From contig SWLE01000485.1 of NCBI GenBank assembly GCA_004026145.2, positions 62,001 through 126,000 of the forward strand: a DNA stretch of 64,000 nt, read 5' to 3'. Below are positions 46,796-57,761 of this stretch, piece after piece. The stretch comes from Takifugu bimaculatus (taxonomy: Eukaryota > Chordata > Actinopteri > Tetraodontiformes > Tetraodontidae). The translations under genes and the position numbers were made by a program. Each line of letters begins with the position of its first letter. Within the stretch, counting starts at the first letter, position 1. The notes beneath the pieces are model-generated. The model had not been told where the DNA came from. It ran no database searches and saw only the letters and a list, made by a program, of their open reading frames with translations.

Positions 46796-47329
46796 TCCTT
46801 CTCTTCAGGCTGGACGGATGCTGGAAATGTGGAGAAGTGATGAAGGACTGGAGAGAAGAGTCAGCCTCTTTTCCTGTCTGCTGAATGTTGCGTCTGAGTT
46901 GAATGGATTTATCGGAGTGGGCTGGATCCCCCGTGTCTCGCACCAGTCTCCTCCTCCAGACGACTGCTCCTCCTCCTCGTCCTCCTCTTCCTCCCGATGA
47001 CTGTTTGTTTAGTCTGAGGACTCTGGCCAAATGACATCAGTTCTGCGTCACAGCTCCAACAGTTTCTCGCAGAACTCCACAATTTCAACCATTTTTGCAA
47101 TGTTTTGCATCAGAAATCTGAATTTAAATCAGCTTCTTGACACAAAGTTGTGAAATGTATCGTGATGATCAAAGGGGAGAAGAAATAACATCTTTGTAAC
47201 AAAGTCGAACCGTCAAAACGTGTCGCACCAGATGTGAATTCTTCAGAAATTCTTCAACGATCCAAAGTTACCAGGAAGTTGTGAAGGCGAGTAGACGAAC
47301 ATCTGGGATTCTCCCTCTGCTGCACATGT

Positions 47330-47540
47330 CCCCGTCTCCTTCCCTCCTCTCCTCTTTTCTTCTCCTCCTCTCCTCTCCCTCTTTTCTTCTCCTCTCCCTC
47401 TTTTCTCCTCCTCTCCTCTCCCTCTTTTCTTCTCCTCTCCCTCTTTTCTTCTCCTCTCCTCCCTCTTTTCTCCTCCTCTCCTCTCCCTCTTTTCTCCTCC
47501 TCTCCACTCCTCTCCCTCTTTTCTCCTCCACTCCTTCTTT
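47330..47540. repeat. CT-rich pyrimidine tract
   Basis: Nearly pure pyrimidine on the plus strand, made of TCTCCTCCTCTCC and CTCTTTTCT words. It is capable of triplex formation in principle. Confidence 0.9.
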
Positions 47541-47615
47541 ACCAACACTACCATCCTCCCCTTCGGACTCTCTTTACTGTCATTCTACCCATTTTCGGAT
47601 GAGTGAATCCTGGTG

Positions 47616-48148
47616 CCTAACCCTAACCCTCTAACCCTAACCCTAACCCTAACCCTAACCCTAACCCTCTAACCCTAACCCTCTAACCCTAACCCCCTAA
47701 CCCTAACCCTAACCCTCTAACCCTAACCCTAGCCCTAGCCCTAGCCCTAGCCCTAACCCTAGCCCTCTAACCCTAGCCCTAGCCCTAGACCCTAACCCTA
47801 GCCCTAGCCCTAGCCCTAACCCTAGCCCTAGCCCTAACCCTAGCCCTAACCCTAGCCCTAACCCTAGCCCTAACCCTAGCCCTAGCCCTAGCCCTAACCC
47901 TAGCCCTAGCCCTAGCCCTAACCCTAGCCCTAACCCTAGCCCTAACCCTAGCCCTAGCCCTAGCCCTAACCCTAGCCCTAGCCCTAACCCTAGGCCTCTA
48001 ACCCTAGCCCTAGCCCTAACCCTAGCCCTAACCCTAGCCCTAACCCTAGCCCTAGCCCTAGCCCTAACCCTAGCCCTAGCCCTAACCCTAGGCCTCTAAC
48101 CCTAGCCCTAGCCCTAACCCTAGCCCTAGCCCTAACCCTAGCCCTAAC
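47616..48148 (-). repeat. Interstitial telomere-like repeat (CCCTAA with CCCTAG variants)
   Basis: About 530 bp of CCCTAA hexamers. The first 120 bp are mostly canonical (TTAGGG on the other strand); the rest mixes CCCTAA with the variant CCCTAG in a patterned order, with a few CCCTCTAA and GGCCTCTAA interruptions. Confidence 0.97.
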
Positions 48149-48867
48149 GGCAGGAGTCCGGGTTCTCAGGTCAGCGATGGAGGCGGAGCTATTAAACGCT
48201 CATTCAGGTAGAAGCTGTTTGAGTGCTGATGCTTCGGCTGGATGCAACACCTCCGTTTGGTGTGTGACGAGCTTCACAATCACCAACGTTAATGAGGAAG
48301 CAGAGCTGGAGCTCCAGGTTCTTCCAGCTCACCCTGTCAAAGGTCTCTAATGATCTCTAATGATCTCTAATTAACCAGAGTTCCACATCAGGACGAGAGA
48401 CGTTCAGTAACAGTGAGACAGCAAAGAGGGCGAGACAGTTTATTGCATATCATTTCATTCATGTTTAAAGGCACCCAAGGTGATTCTGAAGCTGCTACTT
48501 TTCAGTTTTTGCCTGAACTTTTCAAACAAGATGTCATGTGAGGACACGTCTGAGTTTCTCCTTCATCCTCCTGCTGAAATCTGGGTGAATTCCATCAGGC
48601 GGTGCTCAGGAAACTGGTGTGAATATAAATGTGAGCAGGACTCTTGTGGGTGGAAGCAAACAGACAGCATGTTCTCAACAAGGTCATGAAACCACACTTG
48701 ACCATGCACACTAAACTGCACACGCTAACGTTTGGATTCTCCAAGTATACGCTGATATAACCTTTAATTCAACCTTTATTCCTTTAATGTTCACGTCTAG
48801 TTATTATAATCTACTGAACAATGCAGAGAAAAGTAAAATACACCTCAGCAGGATAACCAACCAGTCA

Positions 48868-49866
48868 CGTCTGACTGGGAGCCCAGTAACCTCTGACTGG
48901 GAGCCCAGTCACGTCCGACTGGGAGCCCAGTAACCTCTGACTGGGAGCCCAGTCACGTCCGACTGGGAGCCCAGTAACGTCCGACTGGGAGCCCAGTAAC
49001 CGTCTGACTGGGAGCCCAGTAACCGTCTGACTGGGAGCCCAGTCACGTCTGACTGGGAGCCCAGTAACCTCTGACTGGGAGCCCAGTCACGTCTGACTGG
49101 GAGCCCAGTAACCTCTGACTGGGAGCCCAGTAACCTCTGACTGGGAGCCCGGTAACCGTCCGACTGGGTGCCCAGTCACGTCTGACTGGGAGCCCGGTAA
49201 CGTCCGACTGGGAGCCCAGTAACCTCTGACTGGGAGCCCGGTAACCGTCCGACTGGGAGCCCGGTAACCGTATGACTGGGAGCCCGGTAACCGTCCGACT
49301 GGGAGCCCGGTAACCGTCCGACTGGGAGCCCGGTAACCTCTGACTGGGAGCCCGGTAACCTCTGACTGGAAGCCCGGTAACCTCTGACTGGAAGCCCAGG
49401 AACCTCTGACTGGAAGCCCAGGAACCTCTGACTGGGAGCCCAGTAACCATCCGACTGGGAGCCCGGTAACCTCTGACTGGGAGCCCGGTAACGTCTGACT
49501 GGGAGCCCTGTAACCGTCCGACTGGGAGCCCTGTAACCTCTGACTGGAAGCCCAGGAACCTCTGACTGGAAGCCCAGGAACCTCTGACTGGAAGCCCAGG
49601 AACTGTATGACTGGAAGCCCAGTAACTGTATGACTGGAAGCCCAGTAACTGTATGACTGGGAGCCCAGTAACCTCTGACTGGGAGCCCAGGAACCTCTGA
49701 CTGGAAGCCCAGTAATTGTATGACTGGGAGCCCAGTAACCTCTGACTGGGAGCCCAGGAACCTCTGACTGGAAGCCCAGTAATTGTATGACTGGGAGCCC
49801 AGTAACTGTATGACTGGGCTCCCAGTCACGTCCGACTGGGAGCCCAGTCACGTCCGACTGGGAGCC
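48868..49866. repeat. 22-bp minisatellite, core CTGACTGGGAGCCC
   Basis: About 45 copies of a unit beginning CTGACTGGGAGCCCAGTAAC. Variants carry GTCCGACTGG, TGTATGACTGG or GGAAGCCCAGGAACC. Its core CTGACTGGGAGC is shared with the array at 56565-57575. Confidence 0.97.
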
Positions 49867-50323
49867 ATTTTCATCCAGTTGGTCATGTTGGGTGACGACA
49901 TGTTTGCTACTTTTCATCTTTGTCTACATCTGTACACAGAAATGCGGCGATGTGATTGGTTGAGTGCTTGAATGGGAGGAGCCAAGAGCTGGAGCTTCTT
50001 CCCCTGAACAACTTTGATCCTCTGAGGTGGAATTTGTATGTGTGAACGCACTCGTTTCTCTGCCCGATTCAGGCAGAGCAGAGTCACCCGAGGACAGACA
50101 CCCTCTCATGAGCAATAACCACAGCTGAAGATAGTTGGGAATAACCGTGGAAAGCTTTATATTCCCAGGAAAATAGAGACAAGGTGATGCCTGTACTTCT
50201 TAAGAACACCAATCTGAGGCTCATGTGTGGAGTCAGTTGCTTGGGTCCTTGGCTCCTCAAATGAGCCGACCCTTTAAACATTGAAGTTCCCTCCAGGGGC
50301 TCAAAGGCAGCCTTAGCTCTGCT

Positions 50324-50489
50324 TTGAAGCCCCCCCCTCCAGGGAAGCTTGTTACATTACCACTGAACTACGGCTGTCCTACATACGCTGAACTCCTCCT
50401 GAACTTCCTCTCTGTGGTTCTCTCACGCGCTCCTTCAACACCAATCAGACTTGTTTACCTGGACGGGACTTTCAGCAGCGTTGAACAGG
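50324..50489 (+). other. Unassigned open stretch ending in a donor-like site
   Basis: Open frame of about 55 codons ending TTCAGCAGCGTTGAACAG, directly followed by GTGAGCC and a donor-repeating array. I recognise no family. It could be chance, an exon of an unknown transcript, or old transposon sequence. Confidence 0.2.
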
Positions 50490-50606
50490 TGAGCCGCCAC
50501 AGGTGAGCCACCACAGGTGAGCCACCACAGGTGAGCCACCACAGGTGAGCCACCACAGGTGAGCCACCACAGGTGAGCCACCACAGGTGAGCCACCACAG
50601 GTGAGG
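50486..50606 (+). repeat. 14-bp array CACAGGTGAGCCAC
   Basis: About nine near-perfect copies. Each contains CAG|GTGAGC, a strong splice-donor consensus on the plus strand. Confidence 0.95.
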
Positions 50607-51038
50607 CCATGGTGTTGGAGAGTAATGGCCCCACAGTCACGGAATCTTCACCTTTCCTAGCTTCAGTCCACATGTGCCCGTCACATGCTCATTCCTATAA
50701 CGGCTACTGCCCCCTGCTGGGTCAGACGTTCAAGTACAAGCAGAAGCACCGTCACCGTGTCTCTATAGAAAAAACCTTCATCATCTTTAAGGCTCCTTAA
50801 GTTTGTTATATTTGCAACAAAAATCCAAGGACCAGACGTTAGCTGTGGTTGAGGAGGAAACAAGAGCTGCTGAGCTATTTAATTAATTTCCTTGGCATCG
50901 GAATTACAAAGAAATGTTACGTCAATGATCAACACATTGTTTCCAACTTCGATACACGTTAATTCAAACCTAAACAGTGACTAGATCAAAACCAGCTGAT
51001 AGACGACCGATCATGATTCATGGCGTCTGTTGGTCTCC

Positions 51039-53114
51039 TCACAGTTTGGATTTATTCTGGAAGAAGCTCATGATGGCGTTGAAACACTCGTCTGACGTCC
51101 AGCGCTCCACCAGACGTTCCACTTCAGCGTCGTTCACAGCATGAAGTCGTTCCGTCTCGGTGGACCGGATCAGCCGTTTGGAGAACAAGAGACACTGAGA
51201 GAAGGCAGGTAAGGAACAATATTTGAAATGGTTCATTTGAACACCTGATTAAAGCGGCTCCATTTACCCTGAACTCCAACACCAGCCTTTAGATCCATCA
51301 TTTTAATAACGTTACTCTAGATTCTTGTCATTTTTAATCAGCAGAACCAGCAGAACCCCGTGTGATCATGTTAGACTAGCATTCTATGATCAATGGTGTT
51401 AAATTAAAGAGGGTCAATGCATCATGGCGTCCATGATGCTGCTGCTATGGTAACCAGAAATGTGACGCTCACCTGGACAACTACTAGCATAGCTGCAGGT
51501 GTAGGTGTGGGCAGGAATCTGCTGCATGTGTGCTAGCTTACATTGGGCGGTAGCTTTCCGTACCCCTTCAGTCGGGACCAAACCTCCGCCTGGAAGCTGC
51601 TGTCAGGAAACACCTCGGTAACCAAGCCCAGGTCACAGGCCTGAGCGGCTGTCAGCTTCTTGTTGAACAGCAGCATCTCATTGGCCTGCAGGAGACGGGA
51701 AACAGTCACAAGAGGCTGTTTTCATCCATTAAATACAGCATTTAGCGTCTCTGGCTAATGCTAACCAACGCTAACCCCAAAATCTTTGCCTCAGGATACA
51801 AAACTTTGGGTTGCTTTGTTGTCAGGTGGGGGGAAGGAGACAGAAGGGCAGAAGGTGTGGGCGTACCTTTGCAGGTCCCATGATTTTGGGGAAGGTGTAG
51901 GAGGAGCATCCTTCAGCGGTCTGTCCCAGCTGAGAGAACGGCGTGTGGAAGGTGGCCTGCCCACGATAGGAGAAGGCTTTAGACTGGAGTGGGTCCGGCC
52001 GTGCCCGCCCGGGCCTCGGGTCGGTCCACTTACCCTGTCTGTGGCGTAGACCAGGTCAAACAGTCCCAGCACGGTGACGGAGATGCCTACAGCCGGACCG
52101 TTGACCACGGCCACCAGCGGCTTGGGGAAGTCGATGTACGCCTTCACGTACTTCCTGTCCAGGGAAACCAGCAGAACGGTCTCTGGTAGAGTTCCCAACA
52201 CCAAATTTCTGCTTCTTACTCATGTTTAAAGAAACAAGAATGACGCCGTCGTCTGTTGTGGTCACATGGTGCTGCTAACATTGTTCAGCATTAGTGTCAT
52301 TAATTGATTCCCAGAATCAACATGATCTCTTTTCTGCTTCTGCTCAACACCTTCTGCCTTTGAAACGTCCCACCCACTCCGAATGGCACAATTGCGCGGC
52401 TCATTTCCAAACATGCGTGTGTGGGAGTGAGCGAGCGCTAACCTGGGAGTGACCCTAACCCTCACCTGGGAGTGACCCTAACCCTCACCTGGGAGTGACC
52501 CTAACCCTCACCTGGGAGTGACCCTAACCCTCACCTGGGAGTGACCCTAACCCTCACCTGGGAGTGACCCTAACCCTCACCTGGGAGTGACCCTAACCCT
52601 CACCTGGGAGTGACCCTAACCCTCACCTGAGGAGCTCGCCGCCTCTCTTGGCCATCTCCTGGATTCCATCTTCAGGAATCTTGGTGAAGTTGGTGAGATC
52701 ATTTCCACTGCAATAAAAATCACCTGCTCCTGCAAAGGAAAAGAGTTCGGTGTGAATTCCCACGTTTCCCACTGAGCCGGCTCCAAACTCTCTTAGGAGG
52801 CCGAGTTTGGGCCAGGAACCGAACACCAGAACATCCAGAACCACCACCTGCCGACTCGTCTCTCTCCTCTAGAATTAAACTGCTTCTTCGTTGGGAACCA
52901 GAATAAAAATGATGTTGATGTCTGCTCGCCCCACAAAGGAGAACATGGCCTCCTCGCCCTGCTTTCCCTCGACTCTTCGGTTCTCTCCCTTCTTAAACCG
53001 AACATCTCCCCCCCCCCCCCCCCGCAGACCCAGCAGCCAGAAAGGCGGCAGCCGCCTGTCTTGTTTTGTATTCTGTAGGTATCAGGACACGGCCTGTTCC
53101 CCTCATCGTTATCA

Positions 53115-53182
<68 letters not shown>

Positions 53183-56114
53183 CAGAAGATCAGAACAAAA
53201 AACTGGGAAAACTCCACAGACTCAGAATGTCTCCAAGGGTCCCCCCCCCCCGTCGCTCAGAAACCTGCTGTGTTTTTCTGCATGGTTCTGCTTCTCCTCT
53301 CGTGCTTTAAGTGGTTAATTCTACATAAACAAATGCACAGTAATGTGACACTTTCTGGAAACGCACGTTTCAATGTCTCTTTTGTGTGTTTTACCAGTAA
53401 AAACAGTGATGGCAGACTCATCTTTAGCTGCCTCCTCCAGCGCTGCAATAATCTCATTGTACATCTGCCAGGAGGAAAGGAAGTAGAAATAGTCATTATC
53501 AAGCTTTTGAGGGTTGAAAACTGAGCTGAACCTAAACCCAATTCAACATTAAAGCAGGTCAAGAATCAGCCCAAAGTGCCCCGCCTCCTCAGAGTCTAAC
53601 ACAAACACACCTGGTTGGTGATGGCGTTCTTCTTGAGCGGTCGGTTCAGCGTGATGGTGGTGACGTTGTCTTCTCTGCTGACCAGCAGCGTCTCGTAGCT
53701 GCTGTCCGCAGGGCTCGCGGGCGTAGAATCGCCCCCTTCTGCAGCCAGCAGGGAGCCAATCAGGTCGCAGTACTGTTGTCGGGCTTCCTCCTATATGGCA
53801 GACGCGTAATGAGAAGCCCTCCTTTTTTCATTAAACTGTCGGCCCAGCTTTTTGGAGCGCCTCCGTACCGGAGTTGTAGAACCAAGAGACTTCCAGGAAT
53901 CCCACTTGGCCTTGTTGACAAAGTCCAACATACTCGGTTTGGGGGTGTCACAGGGACCCTGAGTGGCCTGCAAGTGAGGTACAAATGATGTCAGTCTCCC
54001 TGAGCATGCAGGTACAACCAAGCCACAGGTGCTTTGGGTTGTTTAATGGTGCAAGTCTCCACTGGAGGAACCTCCCCTGGAGGCCCATTTACAAGAACGT
54101 TAGCGGGTTAGGGTTTAGCTTTAGCGGGCCTAACCGAGTCCCTGCTCCAGGGAAGGTAATTGGAAAAGTCCTGTGTGGGCCGACTGCCTCCGCTCCTTCC
54201 CCGTTGACCTCCTGTTGACCGGCCGGGTCAAGTCAAGGTCGAAGCTGTCTGCTAAGCTGCTGTACAAACATGAGAACGAGTGCAAAGCGCATGCTAATTT
54301 AGCATTTTAGCATGGTGCCAGGCTGTGTCCAGGCAGAGGGAGAAACGGTGACGATGTGTCACTTCAGTCAGAAACAGTAAAGTGACACAAACATCATTAG
54401 TGAGGAGAGGAACAAGACACCTGTGCAGCAGAGACACAGGTGATTTAATGGCTTCAGGCGCGAGTCCAGCAGGACTCCAGGACGCCTCAGAGACATCCCA
54501 CCTGTTTGAAGAGAGCGTAGATCCTCAATTTGACGTCATTTCCTGGCTCTTTCTTTAGATGAGACAGTTTGTTCTTGGCCTGCTCAAACTGCTCCATCGT
54601 CACCCCTAAAACAAATCATCAATTCTTAATTATTGTGATCATCTTTTGAGACAAAGGTGCTGTTATGAGCGTCAAACGAAGCAAAACTCAATGCAAAGCT
54701 GCAGACAAACTCACCCATCATGGAAGAGGCGGTGGTGTGGAACGTCAGACAGGGAGCGCTGGAAAACCGGAGGGACCTCATGAGAGAAGACAAGATCAAA
54801 TCCACAATTTGGCCAAATCCACACCTTCAAGAATGTTGTTTCTATGGTTACAAAAACCCAGTCAAACTAGAGAATTTCTGAATCCTCTAGAAACTGTTAC
54901 GAGAATGTTTGTAGTGTCAGTAAACTATTTGATATTTTTTGTAAGAGAACAAAAATGCATCCTCTTTAACATGTGGGTATTGTGCCCAGGGACAAAGGAG
55001 CAACACTGAGTTTCTTTAGGGGGTTTCAGCACCGGTTCAGCTCCGATTATCTGGTGTAGCGGGGAGAGCCCCTGAACATAGAGGGGGCTGTGTTTCAGAC
55101 CCCGTGAATGATGTCACTGGCTGTGGAAGATGGAATTGATGATTAACCCCCCCCCCCCAGACCCCAGCCTTGGTGAGATCAACGTGAAGGTTAGAATTCT
55201 TTTCAGAAGGGGGGCAACATGGTCCTCTTCCAATATTTCAACATAAAGGTGGAAATAACTACCATAATCAACATCATTGTTGTTTATATATAAAGCCAAA
55301 AGGAAATGTCTATTCCGTGCCAGAGGATAGGACCTCAAAATAATTTTTTAGAAAGATGGCAAACGTTAAGAGACATTTTCGGTTAAAAAAAACAGTTTAA
55401 CTTTTGGAATACACAGGACAAATGTCATCTGTCACTGGACTTTGATTATTATTTTTTAAATGTATTTGTTGATAGAAAATTATCATATAGGGGAAAATAA
55501 TACACGAACAAAGAAACGATTCCTGAATGTTTTGTTTTTTTGATGTATTAAAATAATTAAATGGACTTGGCCGTTCGTATTTATTATGCGACCCTATGAC
55601 GTCATTTAACATGCGCCGGTGTACCTAGGAAAGTCAACTTCAGATTTTCTTGAGAATTTCCTTCAGACTCACTGCACTATAGTGCACTTTATAGTGCACA
55701 ATACAGCATTATATAGGGCACCTGAGTCCAACTGGACTGTGGTTCGGATATAACATGCGTTTGTCTTTACTTTGGTCAGGAGCAAAGGTCACCATTCGCA
55801 GATTTAGCTTCGGGAAATGCCTAATATTATTACTTAAAACTTTTTTACATCTGCTGAGGTTTGTAATGACATTTGTCACCGTGTAATCTATAACCTCCGA
55901 TCGTTCATTCAAAGGCTAACAAAGCCATATGGCATAAAAAGAGTAGCTGCTAGCCGACCGAAGCTAAGTAAAATACAGTGACGGTGGGGCACAATGGCGC
56001 TTTAACGGCTCGGTTAACTTCACCTCACTGACAAGACTCAGACCCCGGCGCTATTTAACATTCTCACCGTGATAGTTTGACCAAACGCCACCAAGAACCG
56101 AGCTTTAGAGCCAT
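51039..56114 (-). CDS. eci2: Enoyl-CoA delta isomerase 2 (ECI2), with acyl-CoA-binding domain
   Basis: Isomerises 3-cis/3-trans-enoyl-CoA to 2-trans-enoyl-CoA during oxidation of unsaturated fatty acids, in peroxisomes and/or mitochondria. Eleven exons: 56068-56114, 54715-54758, 54502-54605, 53869-53967, 53611-53790, 53395-53464, 52627-52729, 52034-52154, 51867-51956, 51542-51685, 51039-51194; 1158 nt, 385 residues (human 394). The N-terminus MALKLGSWWRLVKLSR is basic and amphipathic, fitting a mitochondrial presequence. An acyl-CoA-binding domain spans about 36-110 (PGNDVKLRIYALFKQATQGP, FVNKAKWDSWKSLGS). The crotonase-fold domain follows: RPLKKNAITNQMYNEI, FYCSGNDLTNF, DFPKPLVAVVNGPAVGISVT, ATFHTPFSQLG, EGCSSYTFPKIMGPAKANEM. 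The C-terminus is NKSKL, a type 1 peroxisomal signal. The exon 4 donor (ACTCCG|GTACGG) is weak but supported by phase and alignment. The intron after the 52627-52729 exon begins with a donor-repeating array. Confidence 0.97.
52441..52626 (-). repeat. ~23-bp array repeating an ECI2 donor and a TTAGGG-like word
   Basis: On the ECI2 strand, exon end CTCCTCAG is followed by GTGAGGGTTAGGGTCACTCC, then CAG|GTGAGGGTTAGGGTCACTCC and so on for eight copies. Each copy holds CCCAG|GTGAGGG, a 5' splice-site consensus, and GGGTTAGGG, a telomere-like word. Confidence 0.95.
53109..53180. repeat. CA microsatellite in ECI2 intron
   Basis: About 35 CA dinucleotides without interruption. Confidence 0.95.
55040..55110 (+). 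mobile_element. Possible tRNA-derived SINE head
   Basis: TGGTGTAGCGGGGAGAGC resembles a tRNA A box region and GTTTCAGACCCC, about 35 bases later, a decayed B box. No intact cloverleaf. It lies in an ECI2 intron. Confidence 0.2.
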
Positions 56115-56469
56115 TTCAACTCCAGAACCAGACACTTCTGCCGCACGCTGTTCCCTCTGGTGGCCGCTCTCGGTACTACAGGGTGTTGTTCATACTGAAC
56201 AAACTAAAACTTTCTAAAAGTGTTGAGTCCTCCAGCTACAAACGTGCTCAACTACTACTCTTTGTGTTCTATCATTTTAAGCCATGGACCCTTCATCTTT
56301 GAAAGGTTTTTCCAAAACTCAGAAAATGCATTTCATTTTGCTTGATGTCAGTGTTTGAGCGTGGTTTTAGATGGAGGGAGACAGAGATTGAGATTTTAAA
56401 AACACCTTTATTTACACGTTCCAGTTTACAATTTCAATGGGAAAATATTGGAGGCGGGGTTAGATAAAG

Positions 56470-56575
56470 ATAAACAGATTAGAGGAGAAACCCCCTCTGC
56501 TGCTGTCCCACAGCCCCTCCAGTCTGGGACACTGGACAAAGAGGTGCTTGATGGTCTCTGACTGGGAGCTGAGGG
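56470..56575 (-). mobile_element. Non-LTR retrotransposon ORF2 C-terminal fragment (zf-RVT-like)
   Basis: A short minus-strand frame reads HLFVQCPRLEGLWDSSRGG. HxFxxCPRxxxLW is the hallmark of the zinc-binding segment after reverse transcriptase in many fish LINE elements. The fragment joins directly into the 56.6-57.6 kb minisatellite. Confidence 0.5.
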
Positions 56576-57575
56576 GGTCTCTGACTGGGAGCAGAGAGGG
56601 TCTCTGACTGGGAGCTGAGATGGTCTCTGACTGGGAGCAGAGGGGGTCTCTGACTGGGAGCTGAGGGGGTCTCTGACTGGGAGCTGAGGGGGTCTCTGAC
56701 TGGGAGCAGAGGGGGTCTCTGACTGGGAGCTGAGATGGTCTCTGACTGGGAGCAGAGGGGGTCTCTGACTGGGAGCTGAGGGGGTTTCTGACTGGGAGCT
56801 GAGAGGGTCTCTGACTGGGAGCTGAGACGGTCTCTGACTGGGAGCAGAGGGGGTCTCTGACTGGGAGCTGAGGGGGTCTCTGACTGGGAGCTGAGAGGGT
56901 CTCTGACTGGGAGCTGAGAGGGTCTCTGACTGGGAGCTGAGGGGGTTTCTGACTGGGAGCAGAGACGGTCTCTGACTGGGAGCTGAGACGGTCTCTGACT
57001 GGGAGCTGAGAGGGTCTCTGACTGGGAGCTGAAGGGGCTCTGACTGGGAGCAGAGGGGGTCTCTGACTGGGAGCTGAAGGGGCTCTGACTGGGAGCTGAG
57101 GGGGTCTCTGACTGGGAGCTGAAGGGGCTCTGACTGGGAGCTGAGGGGGTCTCTGACTGGGAGCTGAGATGGTCTCTGACTGGGAGCTGAGGGGGCTCTG
57201 ACTGGGAGCAGAGGGGGTCTCTGACTGGGAGCTGAAGGGGGTCTCTGACTGGGAGCAGAGGGGGTCTCTGACTGGGAGCTGAGAGGGTCTCTGACTGGGA
57301 GCTGATGGGGCTCTGACTGGGAGCAGAGGGGGTCTCTGACTGGGAGCTGAAGGGGCTCTGACTGGGAGCAGAGGGGGTCTCTGACTGGGAGCTGAGGGGG
57401 TCTCTGACTGGGAGCTGAGAGGGTCTCTGACTGGGAGCTGAGATGGTTTCTGACTGGGAGCTGAGGGGGTCTCTGACTGGGAGCTGAGGGGGTCTCTGAC
57501 TGGGAGCTGAGATGGTTTCTGACTGGGAGCTGAAGGGGCTCTGACTGGGAGCTGAGAGGGTTTCTTACTGGGAGC
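56565..57575. repeat. ~22-bp minisatellite, core CTGACTGGGAGCTGAG
   Basis: About 45 copies of a unit beginning CTGACTGGGAGCTGAGGGGG, with AGCAGAG and TGAAGGGG variants. It shares CTGACTGGGAGC with the array at 48868-49866. Because the unit is often 21-24 bp, two minus-strand frames stay open for nearly 400 codons of Pro/Ser/Gln repeats; these are not considered genes. Confidence 0.97.
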
Positions 57576-57761
57576 TGAGGGGGCAGCCATCCCTGTGCTT
57601 GGCCAAGGTGCACCAGATATCAGTTTGTAGCTATTTTAATATTTACCTAAATATTATTATTACCTCATTTTTATCATCATAATTATCATTATTTAACGGT
57701 ATCCAGGAAGTGGGCGGAGTCAGTTCTTCTATTATTTAATTAAGCCTTTGTAATTTCCCCC

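Larger units (their letters stand above)
46593..51038. other. Intergenic region upstream of INHBA, downstream of ECI2
   Basis: No gene recognised. Tandem DNA dominates: an 18-20-bp repeat (46710-46795), a pyrimidine tract (47330-47540), a telomere-like tract (47616-48148), a 22-bp minisatellite (48868-49866) and a 14-bp donor-like array (50486-50606). An unassigned open stretch at 50324-50489 ends in a donor-like site. The part next to 46592 is the INHBA promoter side. Confidence 0.55.

Noticed and set aside
49043..49917. Minus-strand frames of up to 276 codons with TGLPVRGSWASSQRF-type repeats
   Set aside because: Three overlapping frames of the same 22-bp array; no conserved protein.
56426..57613. 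Minus-strand frames of 376 and 395 codons with RDPLSSQSETPSAPSQRP-type repeats
   Set aside because: Two frames are open over the same 22-bp-type minisatellite, which is expected from unit length and composition; there is no unique coding sequence.
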